Assembly (NCBI GenBank): GCA_020849725.1
Contig: JADLAZ010000234.1
Location: 1 to 46,882, forward strand
Reading direction: 5' to 3'
Length of the DNA stretch: 46,882 nucleotides
Origin: Chloroflexota bacterium
Lineage (GTDB): Bacteria > Chloroflexota > Chloroflexia > Thermomicrobiales > JADLAZ01
The notes under the pieces were generated by a model. The model made no database searches, had not been told where the DNA came from, and was given only the letters and a program-made list of their open reading frames with translations. The stretch's first letter is position 1. Each line of letters opens with the position of its first letter. Below, one piece after another: positions 17,586-25,746 of the stretch. Both the position numbers and the translations under genes were made by a program.

Positions 17586-18665
17586 ATGTCGATGCCCGAC
17601 GATCTGCTTCTCTCCGTTCGCGATCTGAAAACCCACTTCTTCCTCGACGAGGGCGTCGTCAAGTCGGTCGACGGCGTCAGCTTCGACCTGCCGCGCGGCC
17701 GGACGATCGGCATCGTCGGCGAGAGCGGCTGCGGCAAGAGCGTTACCGCGCGCTCGATCTTGCGCATCGTCGATCAGCCCGGCCGCATCGTCGAGGGCAA
17801 GATCCTGTTCAACCGGCCGGTGCAGCGCAACGGTGGCGCACCGGCGACCGAGACGATCGATCTGGCCACGCTCGACAACGACAGCGCCGCGATCCGTGCC
17901 ATTCGCGGCGCCGACATCGCCATGATCTTCCAGGAGCCGATGACCTCGTTCAGCCCGGTCCACACCATCGGCAACCAGATCGGCGAGGCAATCATGCTCC
18001 ACCAGCAGGTGGACAAGGCGGAGGCGCGCCGGCAGACGATCGACGTGTTGCACCGGGTCGGCATGTCGCTGCCCGAGCAGCGCGTCGACGAGTATCCCTA
18101 CCAGCTCTCCGGCGGCATGCGCCAGCGGGCGATGATTGCCATGGCGCTGGCCTGTCACCCGGTGCTGCTGATCGCCGACGAGCCGACGACGGCGCTGGAT
18201 GTGACGACGCAGGCGCAGATCCTGGACCTGATGCGGAAACTGCAAGCGGACTCCGGCACGGCCATCATGCTCATCACCCACGACCTGGGCGTGGTGGCCG
18301 AGATGTGCGATGAGGTCGCCGTCATGTACCTGGGCCGGGTCGTCGAGCAGGCGCCGGTTGACGACATCTTCCACCAGCCCAAGCACCCGTATACTCACGC
18401 ATTGCTGCAGTCGATCCCCCGCATCGACTCCGTCACCAGCGAACGCCTGGAGTCGATCCGCGGCTCGGTGCCGCATCCGTTCCGCCGGCCGACCGGCTGC
18501 GCCTTCGGCCCGCGCTGCCCCTCGTTCATGGCCGGCACCTGCGACGCGGCCGAGCCGGCGCTGCTGCCGGTCGGACCGCGCCACACCGCCGCCTGCTTCC
18601 TCTACAGCGCCGCGTCGGCCCCCCCGGCCGCCACCCCTGGAGACGACCGTGGTCGCCCAGCCTAA
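17586..18665 (+). CDS. Dpp/Opp-type ABC ATPase, DppD family
   Basis: 359 aa. Walker [15 protein letters not shown]-loop [15 protein letters not shown], signature [16 protein letters not shown], Walker [15 protein letters not shown] and switch His in LITHDLGVV are all intact. The C-terminal oligopeptide-transporter extension is present with [10 protein letters not shown] and later Cys residues, which in relatives bind an Fe-S cluster. The ribosome site is CAAGG before ATG 17586, with a second ATG two codons on. Its 3' end overlaps the partner ATPase by 17 bp. It powers the permeases at 15176 and 16166 as a heterodimer with the DppF-like protein. Confidence 0.95.
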   Translation: MSMPDDLLLSVRDLKTHFFLDEGVVKSVDGVSFDLPRGRTIGIVGESGCGKSVTARSILRIVDQPGRIVEGKILFNRPVQRNGGAPATETIDLATLDNDSAAIRAIRGADIAMIFQEPMTSFSPVHTIGNQIGEAIMLHQQVDKAEARRQTIDVLHRVGMSLPEQRVDEYPYQLSGGMRQRAMIAMALACHPVLLIADEPTTALDVTTQAQILDLMRKLQADSGTAIMLITHDLGVVAEMCDEVAVMYLGRVVEQAPVDDIFHQPKHPYTHALLQSIPRIDSVTSERLESIRGSVPHPFRRPTGCAFGPRCPSFMAGTCDAAEPALLPVGPRHTAACFLYSAASAPPAATPGDDRGRPA

Positions 18666-19674
18666 GCCCACCAGCCAGCCGCTGCTGGAAGTGACCGGCC
18701 TGACCAAGTTCTTCCCGATCAGGCGCGGCCTCATGCGGCGCACCGTCGGCCAGGTGCGCGCCGTCGATCAGATCGACTTCTCGGTCAACCAGGGCGAGAC
18801 GCTGGGCCTGGTGGGCGAGAGCGGCTGCGGCAAGACGACGACCGGCCGCTGCATCGTGCGCGCGCTCGACCCGACCAGCGGCTCGATCCTCTTCCGCGAC
18901 GGCGCCCGGTCGCTCGACATCGCCACCGCCGGCCCGCGCGAGATGCGGCAGTTGCGCCGCACTGTGCAGATGATCTTCCAGGACCCGTTCTCGTCGCTCA
19001 ATCCGCGCATGACGCTGTTGGAGATCGTCGGCGAGCCGCTGCTGGTCAACGGCGTCGCCCGTGGCCGCGAGCTGGAGGACCGCGTGGCGAACCTGCTGCG
19101 CAAGTGCGGCCTGCGCGCCGAGTACATGCGCCGCTACCCGCACGCCTTCAGCGGCGGCGAGCGCCAGCGCATCGGCATCGCCCGCGCGCTGGCGCTGGAG
19201 CCGAAGCTGGTCATCGCCGACGAGCCAGTGTCGGCGCTGGACGTGTCGGTCCAGGCTCAGATCCTGAACCTGCTGCAGGAGCTGCGCGCCGAGTTCCACC
19301 TGACGACGCTCTTCGTCGCCCATGACCTGAGCGTCGTGCGCCACATTAGCGACCGGGTGGCGGTGATGTACGTCGGCAAGATCGTCGAGGTGGCGCCGGC
19401 CCGGACGCTGTTCGCGCAGCCGAAGCATCCCTACACCGAGGCGCTGCTGTCGGCCGTGCCGAAGCCGGACCCGCGCCGCCGCGGCGAGCGGATCATCCTC
19501 CAGGGCGAAGTCGCCAGCCCGGCCAATCCGCCCTCCGGCTGCTACTTCCATCCCCGCTGCCGCTACGCGGTCCCGATCTGCACGATTGAGGCGCCGGCGC
19601 TGGAGGACCTGGGCAACGGCCAGTTCGCCAGTTGCCACCGGGCGCGCGAGTTGAGCTTGAGCGGCGTGCGCTGA
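18649..19674 (+). CDS. Dpp/Opp-type ABC ATPase, DppF family
   Basis: 341 aa. Walker [17 protein letters not shown]-loop [13 protein letters not shown], signature [16 protein letters not shown], Walker [15 protein letters not shown] and AHDLSVVRH are complete; the C-terminal [14 protein letters not shown] motif typical of the subfamily is present. The frame is open to 18310, but homology only begins at [15 protein letters not shown] 18649 after GGAG (18639-18642) gives the usual short N-terminus and a 17-bp overlap with the upstream gene, which suggests coupled translation. It is the last gene of the importer; the aldolase gene follows after 154 bp. Confidence 0.94.
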   Translation: MVAQPKPTSQPLLEVTGLTKFFPIRRGLMRRTVGQVRAVDQIDFSVNQGETLGLVGESGCGKTTTGRCIVRALDPTSGSILFRDGARSLDIATAGPREMRQLRRTVQMIFQDPFSSLNPRMTLLEIVGEPLLVNGVARGRELEDRVANLLRKCGLRAEYMRRYPHAFSGGERQRIGIARALALEPKLVIADEPVSALDVSVQAQILNLLQELRAEFHLTTLFVAHDLSVVRHISDRVAVMYVGKIVEVAPARTLFAQPKHPYTEALLSAVPKPDPRRRGERIILQGEVASPANPPSGCYFHPRCRYAVPICTIEAPALEDLGNGQFASCHRARELSLSGVR

Positions 19675-19828
19675 CGACCGATTCAGGGTAGGATGGCGGC
19701 CCCACGGTCACGCCGGGGAGCGGCGCCGACCCAGACATGCGGACGCGGCTGCTCGCCAGCGGCCCATCGGCCGTGGGCCACGCCGGGCGCGGTGACAACG
19801 CCGATCGACAGGGAGAGGAGAGAGCGAC

Positions 19829-20590
19829 ATGCGGGTGAACGCGGCCAAACAGAAGATGCTCGCCGGCAAGCCGGCCTTCGGCTACGCGCTCGGCACCGGC
19901 GCGCCGGCTGTGGCCGAGTTGCTGGCCGGCACCGGCATCGACTTCGTCATGCTGGATGGCCAGCACGGCTCGTTCGGCCCCTCGGGCGACAGCATGATCG
20001 AGTGCTTCCGGGCGATGGCCGCCGGCGCGGCCGTGCCAATGGCGCGCGTCGCTCGCAACGACTACACCCTGATCGGCCGGCTGCTGGACGAGGGCGCGCT
20101 CGGCATCATCATTCCAATGGTCCACACGCCGGAGGAGGCCAAGGCCGCCGCCGACGCCTGCCACTTCCCACCGCGCGGCACGCGCTCCTGGGGCTGGGGC
20201 CGCGCCGCCACCTTCGGTGACGACTACGCCGACTGGATCAACGACCAGGTGTTCGTCGCCGTTCAGATCGAGAGCATCCAGGCCGTCGAGAACGCCGAGG
20301 CGATCATGGCCACGCCCGGCGTCGACGGCATGTGGCTCGGCCCGTCGGACCTGGCGCTGTCGATGGGCATTCATCCGCGCGACATGTATCAGGACGACCG
20401 CCACGCTCGCGCCGTCGAGCGCGCGCTGCAGGCCTGCAAGAACACCGGCACGGCGCCCGGCTACGCCGGCAACAGCCCGGAGGAGGCACTGGCGCTGGCG
20501 GCGCGCGGGTTCCAGTTCCTGACCAGCGGCAGCGACCTTGGCTTCCTCATCGGCGGCGCCCGCGCCGGCGTCAAGACGCTGGGCCTGTAA
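19829..20590 (+). CDS. HpcH/HpaI family aldolase
   Basis: 253 aa. Class II pyruvate aldolases of this family cleave 4-hydroxy-2-oxo acids (for example 4-hydroxy-2-oxoheptanedioate or 2-keto-3-deoxy-rhamnonate) to pyruvate and an aldehyde. The key residues of E. coli HpaI are matched: D43 and H46 in MLDGQHG, R73 in ARVAR, metal ligands E148 in VQIES and D174 in GPSDLALSMG. GIIIPMVHTPEEA is also typical. The start follows GGGAGAGGAG. It lies after the Dpp-type importer on the same strand, so it may process an acid sugar that the importer brings in; that link is inferred from position. The 154-bp gap before it contains a short stem GGCCCA/TGGGCC. Confidence 0.93.
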   Translation: MRVNAAKQKMLAGKPAFGYALGTGAPAVAELLAGTGIDFVMLDGQHGSFGPSGDSMIECFRAMAAGAAVPMARVARNDYTLIGRLLDEGALGIIIPMVHTPEEAKAAADACHFPPRGTRSWGWGRAATFGDDYADWINDQVFVAVQIESIQAVENAEAIMATPGVDGMWLGPSDLALSMGIHPRDMYQDDRHARAVERALQACKNTGTAPGYAGNSPEEALALAARGFQFLTSGSDLGFLIGGARAGVKTLGL

Positions 20591-20591
20591 C

Positions 20592-20644
20592 GATGAGTGA
20601 TGAGTGATGAGCGGAGGCACGTTCTACTCATCACCACTCATCAC
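20592..20644. terminator. Stem-loop built from TGATGAG heptamers between convergent genes
   Basis: The left arm (20592-20611) holds GATGAG-TGATGAG-TGATGAG; the right arm (20626-20644) reads ACTCATCACCACTCATCAC, its reverse complement with one extra base pair step. The structure fills the 50-bp gap between two stop codons and runs through the stop of the PIN gene. It could stop transcription from both sides. Confidence 0.6.
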
Positions 20645-21072
20645 TTCGTCGCGTAGTCGCCAATCCAGCGCACGTTCGTCAGGCGACCGGCGAGCTGGTT
20701 TAGCAGCCGCCGGTCGCCCGTCCAGAGGTCGCAGCCGAGGTGCTGGGTCAGCGCCAGGTAATGGGCGTCGTAGGTCGCCGGCAGATCGTAGGTGGCGGCC
20801 AGAGTCAGGGCGTCGGCTGAGAGCGCCGATGGCGCGCTCATGACGATCGGAAAGGCCGTGAAGTCAGTCAACAACCCCTGAGCCTCGGCCAGGCCAAGAC
20901 CATCGCGGCGCATTCGCTGGCGAACGATATTCGTGATCTCGAACGACAGCAGCGCCGGCGCGACGATCTGTTGATGGTGCCGCGCACAGGTCGCGAGCAG
21001 GCTGACAGCCCGGTCTGAGTGCGGTTCGATGAAGAGCCACTTGGCCACGACCGACGCATCAACGACGATCAT
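20641..21072 (-). CDS. PIN domain ribonuclease toxin (VapC-like)
   Basis: 143 aa, typical VapC size. PIN toxins cut tRNA or rRNA with Mg2+ held by acidic residues; here D5 (IVVDAS), E45 (LSFEITN), D102 (TYDAHYLAL) and D120 (LWTGDRRLL) form the expected set. It begins at 21072 in an ATGA overlap with the stop of the upstream antitoxin gene, a usual toxin-antitoxin layout with coupled translation. The partner is an excisionase-type DNA-binding protein rather than the more common AbrB or RHH antitoxin. The 3' end runs into a heptamer stem-loop. Confidence 0.92.
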   Translation of the reverse strand: MIVVDASVVAKWLFIEPHSDRAVSLLATCARHHQQIVAPALLSFEITNIVRQRMRRDGLGLAEAQGLLTDFTAFPIVMSAPSALSADALTLAATYDLPATYDAHYLALTQHLGCDLWTGDRRLLNQLAGRLTNVRWIGDYATK

Positions 21073-21467
21073 GACAGCTCGCGGGTGCGCTGGTCACGTG
21101 CTTCCTCCAGGAGTTCCCAGGAGGGCGCGTATGGCGCCCCGCCGCGGCGGGCAAGCTGGTCTGCCTGGACGCGGCGCATTTTCTCAACGGCGGCCAGCGC
21201 CTGCTGCACCTGCGCGTCAGTCATCGGCGGGATGGTTGCTCTGTTCTTGGCGATCTGGTCAGCGCCGCTCTCCTGATGGGCAGCCAGCGCATCCAGCGGC
21301 GCTGGCACGACCGGCGTAAGAAACCCCTCTACCGCCTCCTGCCGGATGCGAACGCTCCGACCGACGCGCACTGCCGGCAGTCGGCCTGCGTTGATGTGAC
21401 GCCGGATTGTGGTCGGCGTCACTTTCAGGAGGCGCGCGGCCTCGTCAACAGTCAGCAGCTCCATCAT
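21069..21467 (-). CDS. Excisionase-type helix-turn-helix antitoxin
   Basis: 132 aa. Residues about 3-50 match the MerR/excisionase DNA-binding fold: LLTVDEAARLLKVTPTTIRR, then HINAGRLPAVRVGRSVRIRQ and EAVEGFL. The rest is charged and helical (MTDAQVQQALAAVEKMRRVQ, SWELLEEARDQRTREL) and likely wraps the toxin. The start is set by GGAGGGG eight bases before ATG 21467; an in-frame start at 21494 would lack a ribosome site. The stop overlaps the toxin start. The protein should repress its own promoter, by analogy with other antitoxins. No phage gene is nearby, so a role in excision is unlikely. Confidence 0.88.
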   Translation of the reverse strand: MMELLTVDEAARLLKVTPTTIRRHINAGRLPAVRVGRSVRIRQEAVEGFLTPVVPAPLDALAAHQESGADQIAKNRATIPPMTDAQVQQALAAVEKMRRVQADQLARRGGAPYAPSWELLEEARDQRTRELS

Positions 21468-21505
21468 GGCGACAGCCCCTCCATGCATGAACATGAGTGG
21501 TCTTC

Positions 21506-21535
21506 ATTGTACATGGAGAGACGTTGGCGTGCCAT
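21506..21535 (-). promoter_or_regulatory. Candidate promoter of the excisionase-type toxin-antitoxin pair
   Basis: On the minus strand TACAAT (21511-21506) matches the -10 consensus at 5 of 6 positions. ATGGCA (21535-21530) is a fair -35 at 18-bp spacing. Transcription would begin near 21499, about 30 nt before the chosen ATG. Confidence 0.4.
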
Positions 21536-21574
21536 CGCGTGCCCAATTTGGGCCGGGATCCTCGTCAGCCGTAG

Positions 21575-22522
21575 TTAGGATTGACGACTGAGGTGGTCGT
21601 GGATGAGCTGGACAAAGGCGGCGGCGTGCTCGTCGTGGGGCAGGACGCCGCTGCGCTCGAAGATCTCGACGCGGGCGGCCGGGTTCGCCCGAGCAAAAGC
21701 GTCGGCGCCGCGCACCGGCGTGAAGGTCGCCTGCCGGCCCCACACCACCAGCGCCGGCTGGCTGACGCGCGGCCAGGCGTCGGCCACGTCGCAGTCGAGG
21801 TCACCGGCCAGGAAGGCGCGCGGCGCCCAGCGCGCCCCCGGCTGGTGCGCCGTAGCGTGGTAGGCGTCGAGCAGGTCGGAGGTGACGTAGCTGTCGTTGT
21901 AGTAGACCTGCCGCGCCAGAAACGCCCGCAGGCTCGGGCGCGACACCAGCCCATTGAACAGCGCCTCGCCCACCACCGGCGCCGCGAATGCCAGCCGCGC
22001 CAGCCAGCGGCCCGGCGACAGCCCACCCCGCAGCCGGTCCAGCCCGGTCGGGCAGATCAGCACGAGTCGCCGCACCAGTTCCGGCCGCCGGACGGCGACC
22101 TGAATGGCATAGGCCGCCGTCAGCGAGCTGGCGACGAGGTCGGTCGATCGGCCGATCTCATCGGCCAGGTAGCGAGCGATCAAGTCGATGTAGAGCGCCG
22201 CGTCGTAGCGGCCGGCCGGCCGATCGGACAACCCGAAGCCGAGCAGGTCCAGGGCGTGGACCTCGTGGTCGACCGCCAGCGCCGGCATGACCTTGCGCAT
22301 CTCGAAGGCCGACGCGGCGGCATGAATCCCGTGCAGCAGCAGCACCGGCGACCCCGCGCCATGGCGCTTGGCAAACAGGTCGCCCGCGTCGGTCACCCAG
22401 AAGCGGCCCGTGCCCGGCAGGTCGTGGCGCACCGGACCGGCGCGCAGCGCCAGCACGGCGTTGGCCGCGGCCAGCCCGCCCACAACCGCCACCCCAGCCA
22501 CCACGCTCCGACCACCACGCAC
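21575..22522 (-). CDS. Alpha/beta hydrolase with N-terminal membrane anchor
   Basis: 315 aa. Residues 5-26 (RSVVAGVAVVGGLAAANAVL) form a signal anchor. The fold follows: VLLLHGIHAAASAF (oxyanion region), HALDLLGFGLSDRP, the nucleophile elbow DLVASSLTAAYAIQ, and PHDEHAAAF near the end with a likely catalytic His. The elbow reads A-S-S-L-T where the classic motif is G-x-S-x-G; the second Ser is the probable nucleophile. An Asp in the C-terminal part should complete the triad but I cannot fix which. The start is GTG after GGAGGAGG. It lies downstream of the acetyltransferase gene on the same strand. The substrate is unknown. Confidence 0.88.
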   Translation of the reverse strand: MRGGRSVVAGVAVVGGLAAANAVLALRAGPVRHDLPGTGRFWVTDAGDLFAKRHGAGSPVLLLHGIHAAASAFEMRKVMPALAVDHEVHALDLLGFGLSDRPAGRYDAALYIDLIARYLADEIGRSTDLVASSLTAAYAIQVAVRRPELVRRLVLICPTGLDRLRGGLSPGRWLARLAFAAPVVGEALFNGLVSRPSLRAFLARQVYYNDSYVTSDLLDAYHATAHQPGARWAPRAFLAGDLDCDVADAWPRVSQPALVVWGRQATFTPVRGADAFARANPAARVEIFERSGVLPHDEHAAAFVQLIHDHLSRQS

Positions 22523-22579
22523 GCTGGCCTCCTCCGCCGGTCCGCGCCGGTCCGTGTGTCCATGGTACTGGCGCCCTGG

Positions 22580-23749
22580 TTACCAGCAGTCGACCAGCCG
22601 CATCTCGGCGCGGCCGGCCGGGCACAGCGCCGCCCACAAGTCGGCCAGCGCCGGCACCGGAGCAGCCGTGTCCTGGCCCATCAGCCCGCGCACCAGAGCG
22701 GCTGGGTCGATCTCGATCGCGGGGTCATCGGGCGGTGCGCTGAGGATAAGCAGCACGCGCCCATCCCATTCAACGGCTACCCGCTCGTCGCTGCCCGCCA
22801 GCGCCAGCGCGACGCGCACCGGCGCCGCGCCGCTGGCGCGCAGCCGGCTGGCCAGCTCCACCGACAGCGTCGCCAGCAGCCGCCGGAACCCGGTACAGGT
22901 CAGCATCAGCGTGAAGCCATCACGGTCCTCAGACCATGCCGGCCCCGCGGTCGCCGCCAACGCGGCCAATTCCGCATACACGCGATTCTCCACGTTGGTC
23001 CCGACGCGCACCTCCGACGCCGTCTCGCCGGCCAGCCCGGCCGCCAGCACCGCCGGCACGGGCACCCCCGGCGCGGCCAGCAGTCCGCCACGCACCTGCC
23101 GCCCTTCCGGGCGATCGACCACCTCCAGGCGACCGACGATCTCGCCATCCGGCCGCACTACCACCCGGCTGTCACCAATGGGGGCGTCACCAGCCTCGAC
23201 ACTGACGCCAGCGTGCTCGACGGCCCAGCTAGCGAGCAGGCGGCGCAGTGCCGGCCGGTCGGCCTCGGTCGCCGGCCGTGCCGTCAGCCCGGTGGTCGCT
23301 CGCGGCAGCGCCGGCGTTGGCACCCGCAGCACCGCGCGCCACATCGCCGATGTGAAGCCGTACTTCTCGTACATCGCGTAGGCCGGCATCAGCGACGGCA
23401 GCGTGAACAGTCCGGCGAGGACGTTGCCGGCGGCACGATGGTGGGCCAGGCCGGCCCGCAGCAGCGCCGCGCCAATGCCCTGCCCGCGCGCCGCCTCATC
23501 GACGACGACCATGCCGACACCGCCAAAGCGCAGCGTGCCCGTGCCCACACACAGCCGCCGGTGCGGCAGCATCAGGTGGCCGATGATGCGGCCGTCCTGC
23601 TCAGCAATGAGGACGTCACGCGGGCGCAGCCCCGGGTCATCGAACTTGGCGGCGTAGCGCTCCGGCGGGCACCACCCATGCGGGCCGAGGATGCGCATCA
23701 CACCGTCGTCGTCGCCGGCCTGCCAGTGTCGATAGCGAACCGCGCTCAT
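22580..23749 (-). CDS. Eis-like GNAT N-acetyltransferase
   Basis: 389 aa. The N-terminal GNAT domain has the acetyl-CoA loop in VVVDEAARGQGIGAALLRAG and RYAAKFDDPGLRPRDVLIAE before it. A second GNAT-like half begins near TARPATEADRPALRRLLASW, and the end (VALALAGSDERVAVEWDG) fits the SCP2-like C-terminal domain of Eis proteins, which also have about 400 residues. Eis enzymes acetylate aminoglycosides and other amines. ATG 23749 follows TGGAGG; the open frame runs 60 codons upstream through noncoding repeats and should not be counted. The upstream neighbour on the same strand is an ABC exporter, 137 bp away. Confidence 0.85.
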   Translation of the reverse strand: MSAVRYRHWQAGDDDGVMRILGPHGWCPPERYAAKFDDPGLRPRDVLIAEQDGRIIGHLMLPHRRLCVGTGTLRFGGVGMVVVDEAARGQGIGAALLRAGLAHHRAAGNVLAGLFTLPSLMPAYAMYEKYGFTSAMWRAVLRVPTPALPRATTGLTARPATEADRPALRRLLASWAVEHAGVSVEAGDAPIGDSRVVVRPDGEIVGRLEVVDRPEGRQVRGGLLAAPGVPVPAVLAAGLAGETASEVRVGTNVENRVYAELAALAATAGPAWSEDRDGFTLMLTCTGFRRLLATLSVELASRLRASGAAPVRVALALAGSDERVAVEWDGRVLLILSAPPDDPAIEIDPAALVRGLMGQDTAAPVPALADLWAALCPAGRAEMRLVDCW

Positions 23750-23793
23750 TGGGCCTCCAGGGGTATGTGGACGAGTGGGCGAGGACGTGACGG

Positions 23794-23826
23794 GTGGACG
23801 GCGTGGGCTGAGTGGACATGGTGGAC
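23794..23826. repeat. GTGG(A/G)C-NNN 9-bp array, 4 copies
   Basis: GTGGAC, GTGGGC, GTGGAC and GTGGAC start at 23794, 23803, 23812 and 23821, exactly 9 bp apart. Irregular copies lie before them at 23767 and 23775. The same motif occurs at 15054-15077. Confidence 0.55.
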
Positions 23827-23881
23827 CGGCGCCGCTGCTGCCCCGTGCGCCTCGTCTTTCTGACTCCTCGCCCCCTGGTCC

Positions 23882-23911
23882 ATTGGCTACTGACGATTGG
23901 CGACTGGCGAC
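23882..23911. repeat. Degenerate 7-bp array (GGCGACT type) overlapping a gene end
   Basis: On the minus strand the units read GTCGCCA, GTCGCCA, ATCGTCA, GTAGCCA. The array encodes the last residues (SPVANRQ) and the stop of the ABC exporter gene. Confidence 0.6.
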
Positions 23912-25662
23912 CGGCCGCTGATCTCCCACGCGCCCGACACTTCCTGTGCCCGGTACAGGCTCGCGTACAGGCCCGGCTGGGCGATCAACTCGGCGTGTGT
24001 GCCGGCCTGGACAACGCCGCCGGCATCGAGGACGACGATCTGGTCGGCGTGGCGGATAGTCGACAGGCGGTGAGCGATGACGAGTGTCGTGCGGTGGCGA
24101 ACGAGGCGGTCGAGCGCCGCCTGGATCAGCGCCTCGGTTTCGACGTCGACGCTGGAGGTGGCTTCGTCCAGCACCAGCACCGGCGCGTTCTTGAGCAGCG
24201 CTCGGGCAATCGACAGGCGCTGCTTCTGGCCGCCGGACAGGCGCACGCCGCGCTCGCCAATGACCGTGTCCAGGCCGTCCGGCAGGTCGGTGATGAAGTC
24301 TGTGGCGTTGGCCGCCGCGATGGCCGCGTCCAGCTCGGCCGCGGTGGCGGCGGGGCGGGCGACCAGCAGGTTGTCGCGCACGGTGCCGTGGAAGAGGAAG
24401 ACATCCTGCAGCACGGCGCTCACCTGTGCCCGCAGCCAGGCCAGCGGCACATCGCGCACGTCGTGTCCGGCCAGCCGAACCGCCCCGGCGTCGACGTCGT
24501 ACCAGCGCTGGACGAGCGCGGCCAGCGTACTCTTGCCCGCGCCCGACGGCCCGACCAGCGCCACCACCTGCCCCGGCTCGACACAGAAGCGAACGCCGTG
24601 CAGCACCGGCCGCCCCGGTTCGTAGGCGAAGTCGACCGCCTCGAACGCCAGCGACCAGTAGTGCGGCGGCAGCGGGGCGGCGATAGCCGGCCGGTCAGCG
24701 ACCTCGGGTGTCTCGTCCAGCGCCGCGAAGACGCGCTCCGAGGCAGCCATCGCCGCCTGCAAGCCCTCGTTAGCGTGCGACAGGTCGATCAGCGGCCGGT
24801 AGAGCAGCGCCAGATAGACGAGGAAGACGAACAGGTCGGCCATCAGCAACTGGCCCTGGACGACCATGCCAGCGCCGGTGGCGATGACCAGCGCCGTCGC
24901 CAGCCCGGCCGCGCCCTCGATCAGCGCCGTCGACCAGGTGCCGGTCGCCAGCGCCCGCGTGATCGCCCGCTCGAAGGCCGCCGAGCGCGCCGCCACCTCG
25001 GCCCGCCGCGCCGACTCGGCGCCGAAGGCCTTGACGACGCTGATGCCGGCCAGACTGTCCTGAATGTAGGCGTTCAGCTCCGACAGTTGCGCCCGCACAC
25101 TGCGCCAGTGCGCCCGCAGCCGCGGCGTCAGCCCCAGCAGCAGCAGCGCCACCACCGGCGCCATCACGATCGCCAGCAGGCCCAGCCGCCAGTTGAGCGC
25201 CAGCAGCACCAGCGTCACGCCCAGCGGCACGAATAGGCCGATAGCGAACTGCGACAGCGCGTGCGCGACGAACAGCTCGATGGTGTCGACGTCGTTGATG
25301 ACCGTGTTCGTCAGCGCGCCGGTCTGCCGCCGATTGAAGTAGCGATGCGACAGCCGTTGCAGGTGATCGAAGAGCTGCACGCGCAGATCGGCCAGCATGC
25401 CGTAGGCGGCGACGTGATGGAAGAACGAGTCCAGGTAGAGGCAGCCGGCGCGCACCAGCGCCACCAGCGCGATGCCGGCGGCGCACACGGCGATGCTAGC
25501 CGCCGCCAGCGTGCCGGTAACCGTCAACTCGACCAACACCTGCCGAATCAGCAGCGCCGGCGCCAGCCCCAGCACGACGTGCGCCAGCGCCGCGCCGATG
25601 GCGATCGCCAGCAGGCGCTCGCGGCCGCGCAGCAGCGTCAGCAGACGAATGGTAAAGCGCAT
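23887..25662 (-). CDS. ABC exporter half-transporter (ABCB/MsbA-like)
   Basis: 591 aa, membrane domain then ATPase, the usual exporter layout. Six helices fill residues ~15-310, with the coupling-helix region HRYFNRRQTGALTNTVINDV. The ATPase has Walker A LVGPSGAGKSTLAALV, signature LSGGQKQRLSIARALL, Walker B VLVLDEATSSVD and switch His in VIAHRLSTIRHAD. It would act as a dimer exporting lipids, drugs or peptides. The C-terminal tail after RAQEVSG is written by a 7-bp repeat array, so the original stop may have lain elsewhere. The ribosome site is GAGGATCG. It stands upstream of the Eis-like gene and may share its transcript. Confidence 0.93.
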   Translation of the reverse strand: MRFTIRLLTLLRGRERLLAIAIGAALAHVVLGLAPALLIRQVLVELTVTGTLAAASIAVCAAGIALVALVRAGCLYLDSFFHHVAAYGMLADLRVQLFDHLQRLSHRYFNRRQTGALTNTVINDVDTIELFVAHALSQFAIGLFVPLGVTLVLLALNWRLGLLAIVMAPVVALLLLGLTPRLRAHWRSVRAQLSELNAYIQDSLAGISVVKAFGAESARRAEVAARSAAFERAITRALATGTWSTALIEGAAGLATALVIATGAGMVVQGQLLMADLFVFLVYLALLYRPLIDLSHANEGLQAAMAASERVFAALDETPEVADRPAIAAPLPPHYWSLAFEAVDFAYEPGRPVLHGVRFCVEPGQVVALVGPSGAGKSTLAALVQRWYDVDAGAVRLAGHDVRDVPLAWLRAQVSAVLQDVFLFHGTVRDNLLVARPAATAAELDAAIAAANATDFITDLPDGLDTVIGERGVRLSGGQKQRLSIARALLKNAPVLVLDEATSSVDVETEALIQAALDRLVRHRTTLVIAHRLSTIRHADQIVVLDAGGVVQAGTHAELIAQPGLYASLYRAQEVSGAWEISGRSPVANRQ

Positions 25663-25746
25663 CCACGATCCTCACTGCCGCCGGCCCAGCTCAGGCCGCA
25701 TCGTAGCGACCACGACGCGGCCAGCGCATGATAGCAGCCGGCGGCC

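Noticed and set aside
21069..21467. Phage excisionase from an integrated element
   Set aside because: There is no integrase or attachment site; the ATGA overlap with a PIN toxin gene makes an antitoxin more likely.
21581..23863. A 760-codon open frame on the plus strand
   Set aside because: It lies antisense to the alpha/beta hydrolase and acetyltransferase genes, which have clear motifs and ribosome sites. Its product is a low-complexity Arg/Gln/His-rich sequence, as expected for a GC-rich antisense frame.
23750..23929. 60-codon N-terminal extension of the acetyltransferase
   Set aside because: It translates the 9-bp and 7-bp arrays and overlaps the exporter end. ATG 23749 has the ribosome site.
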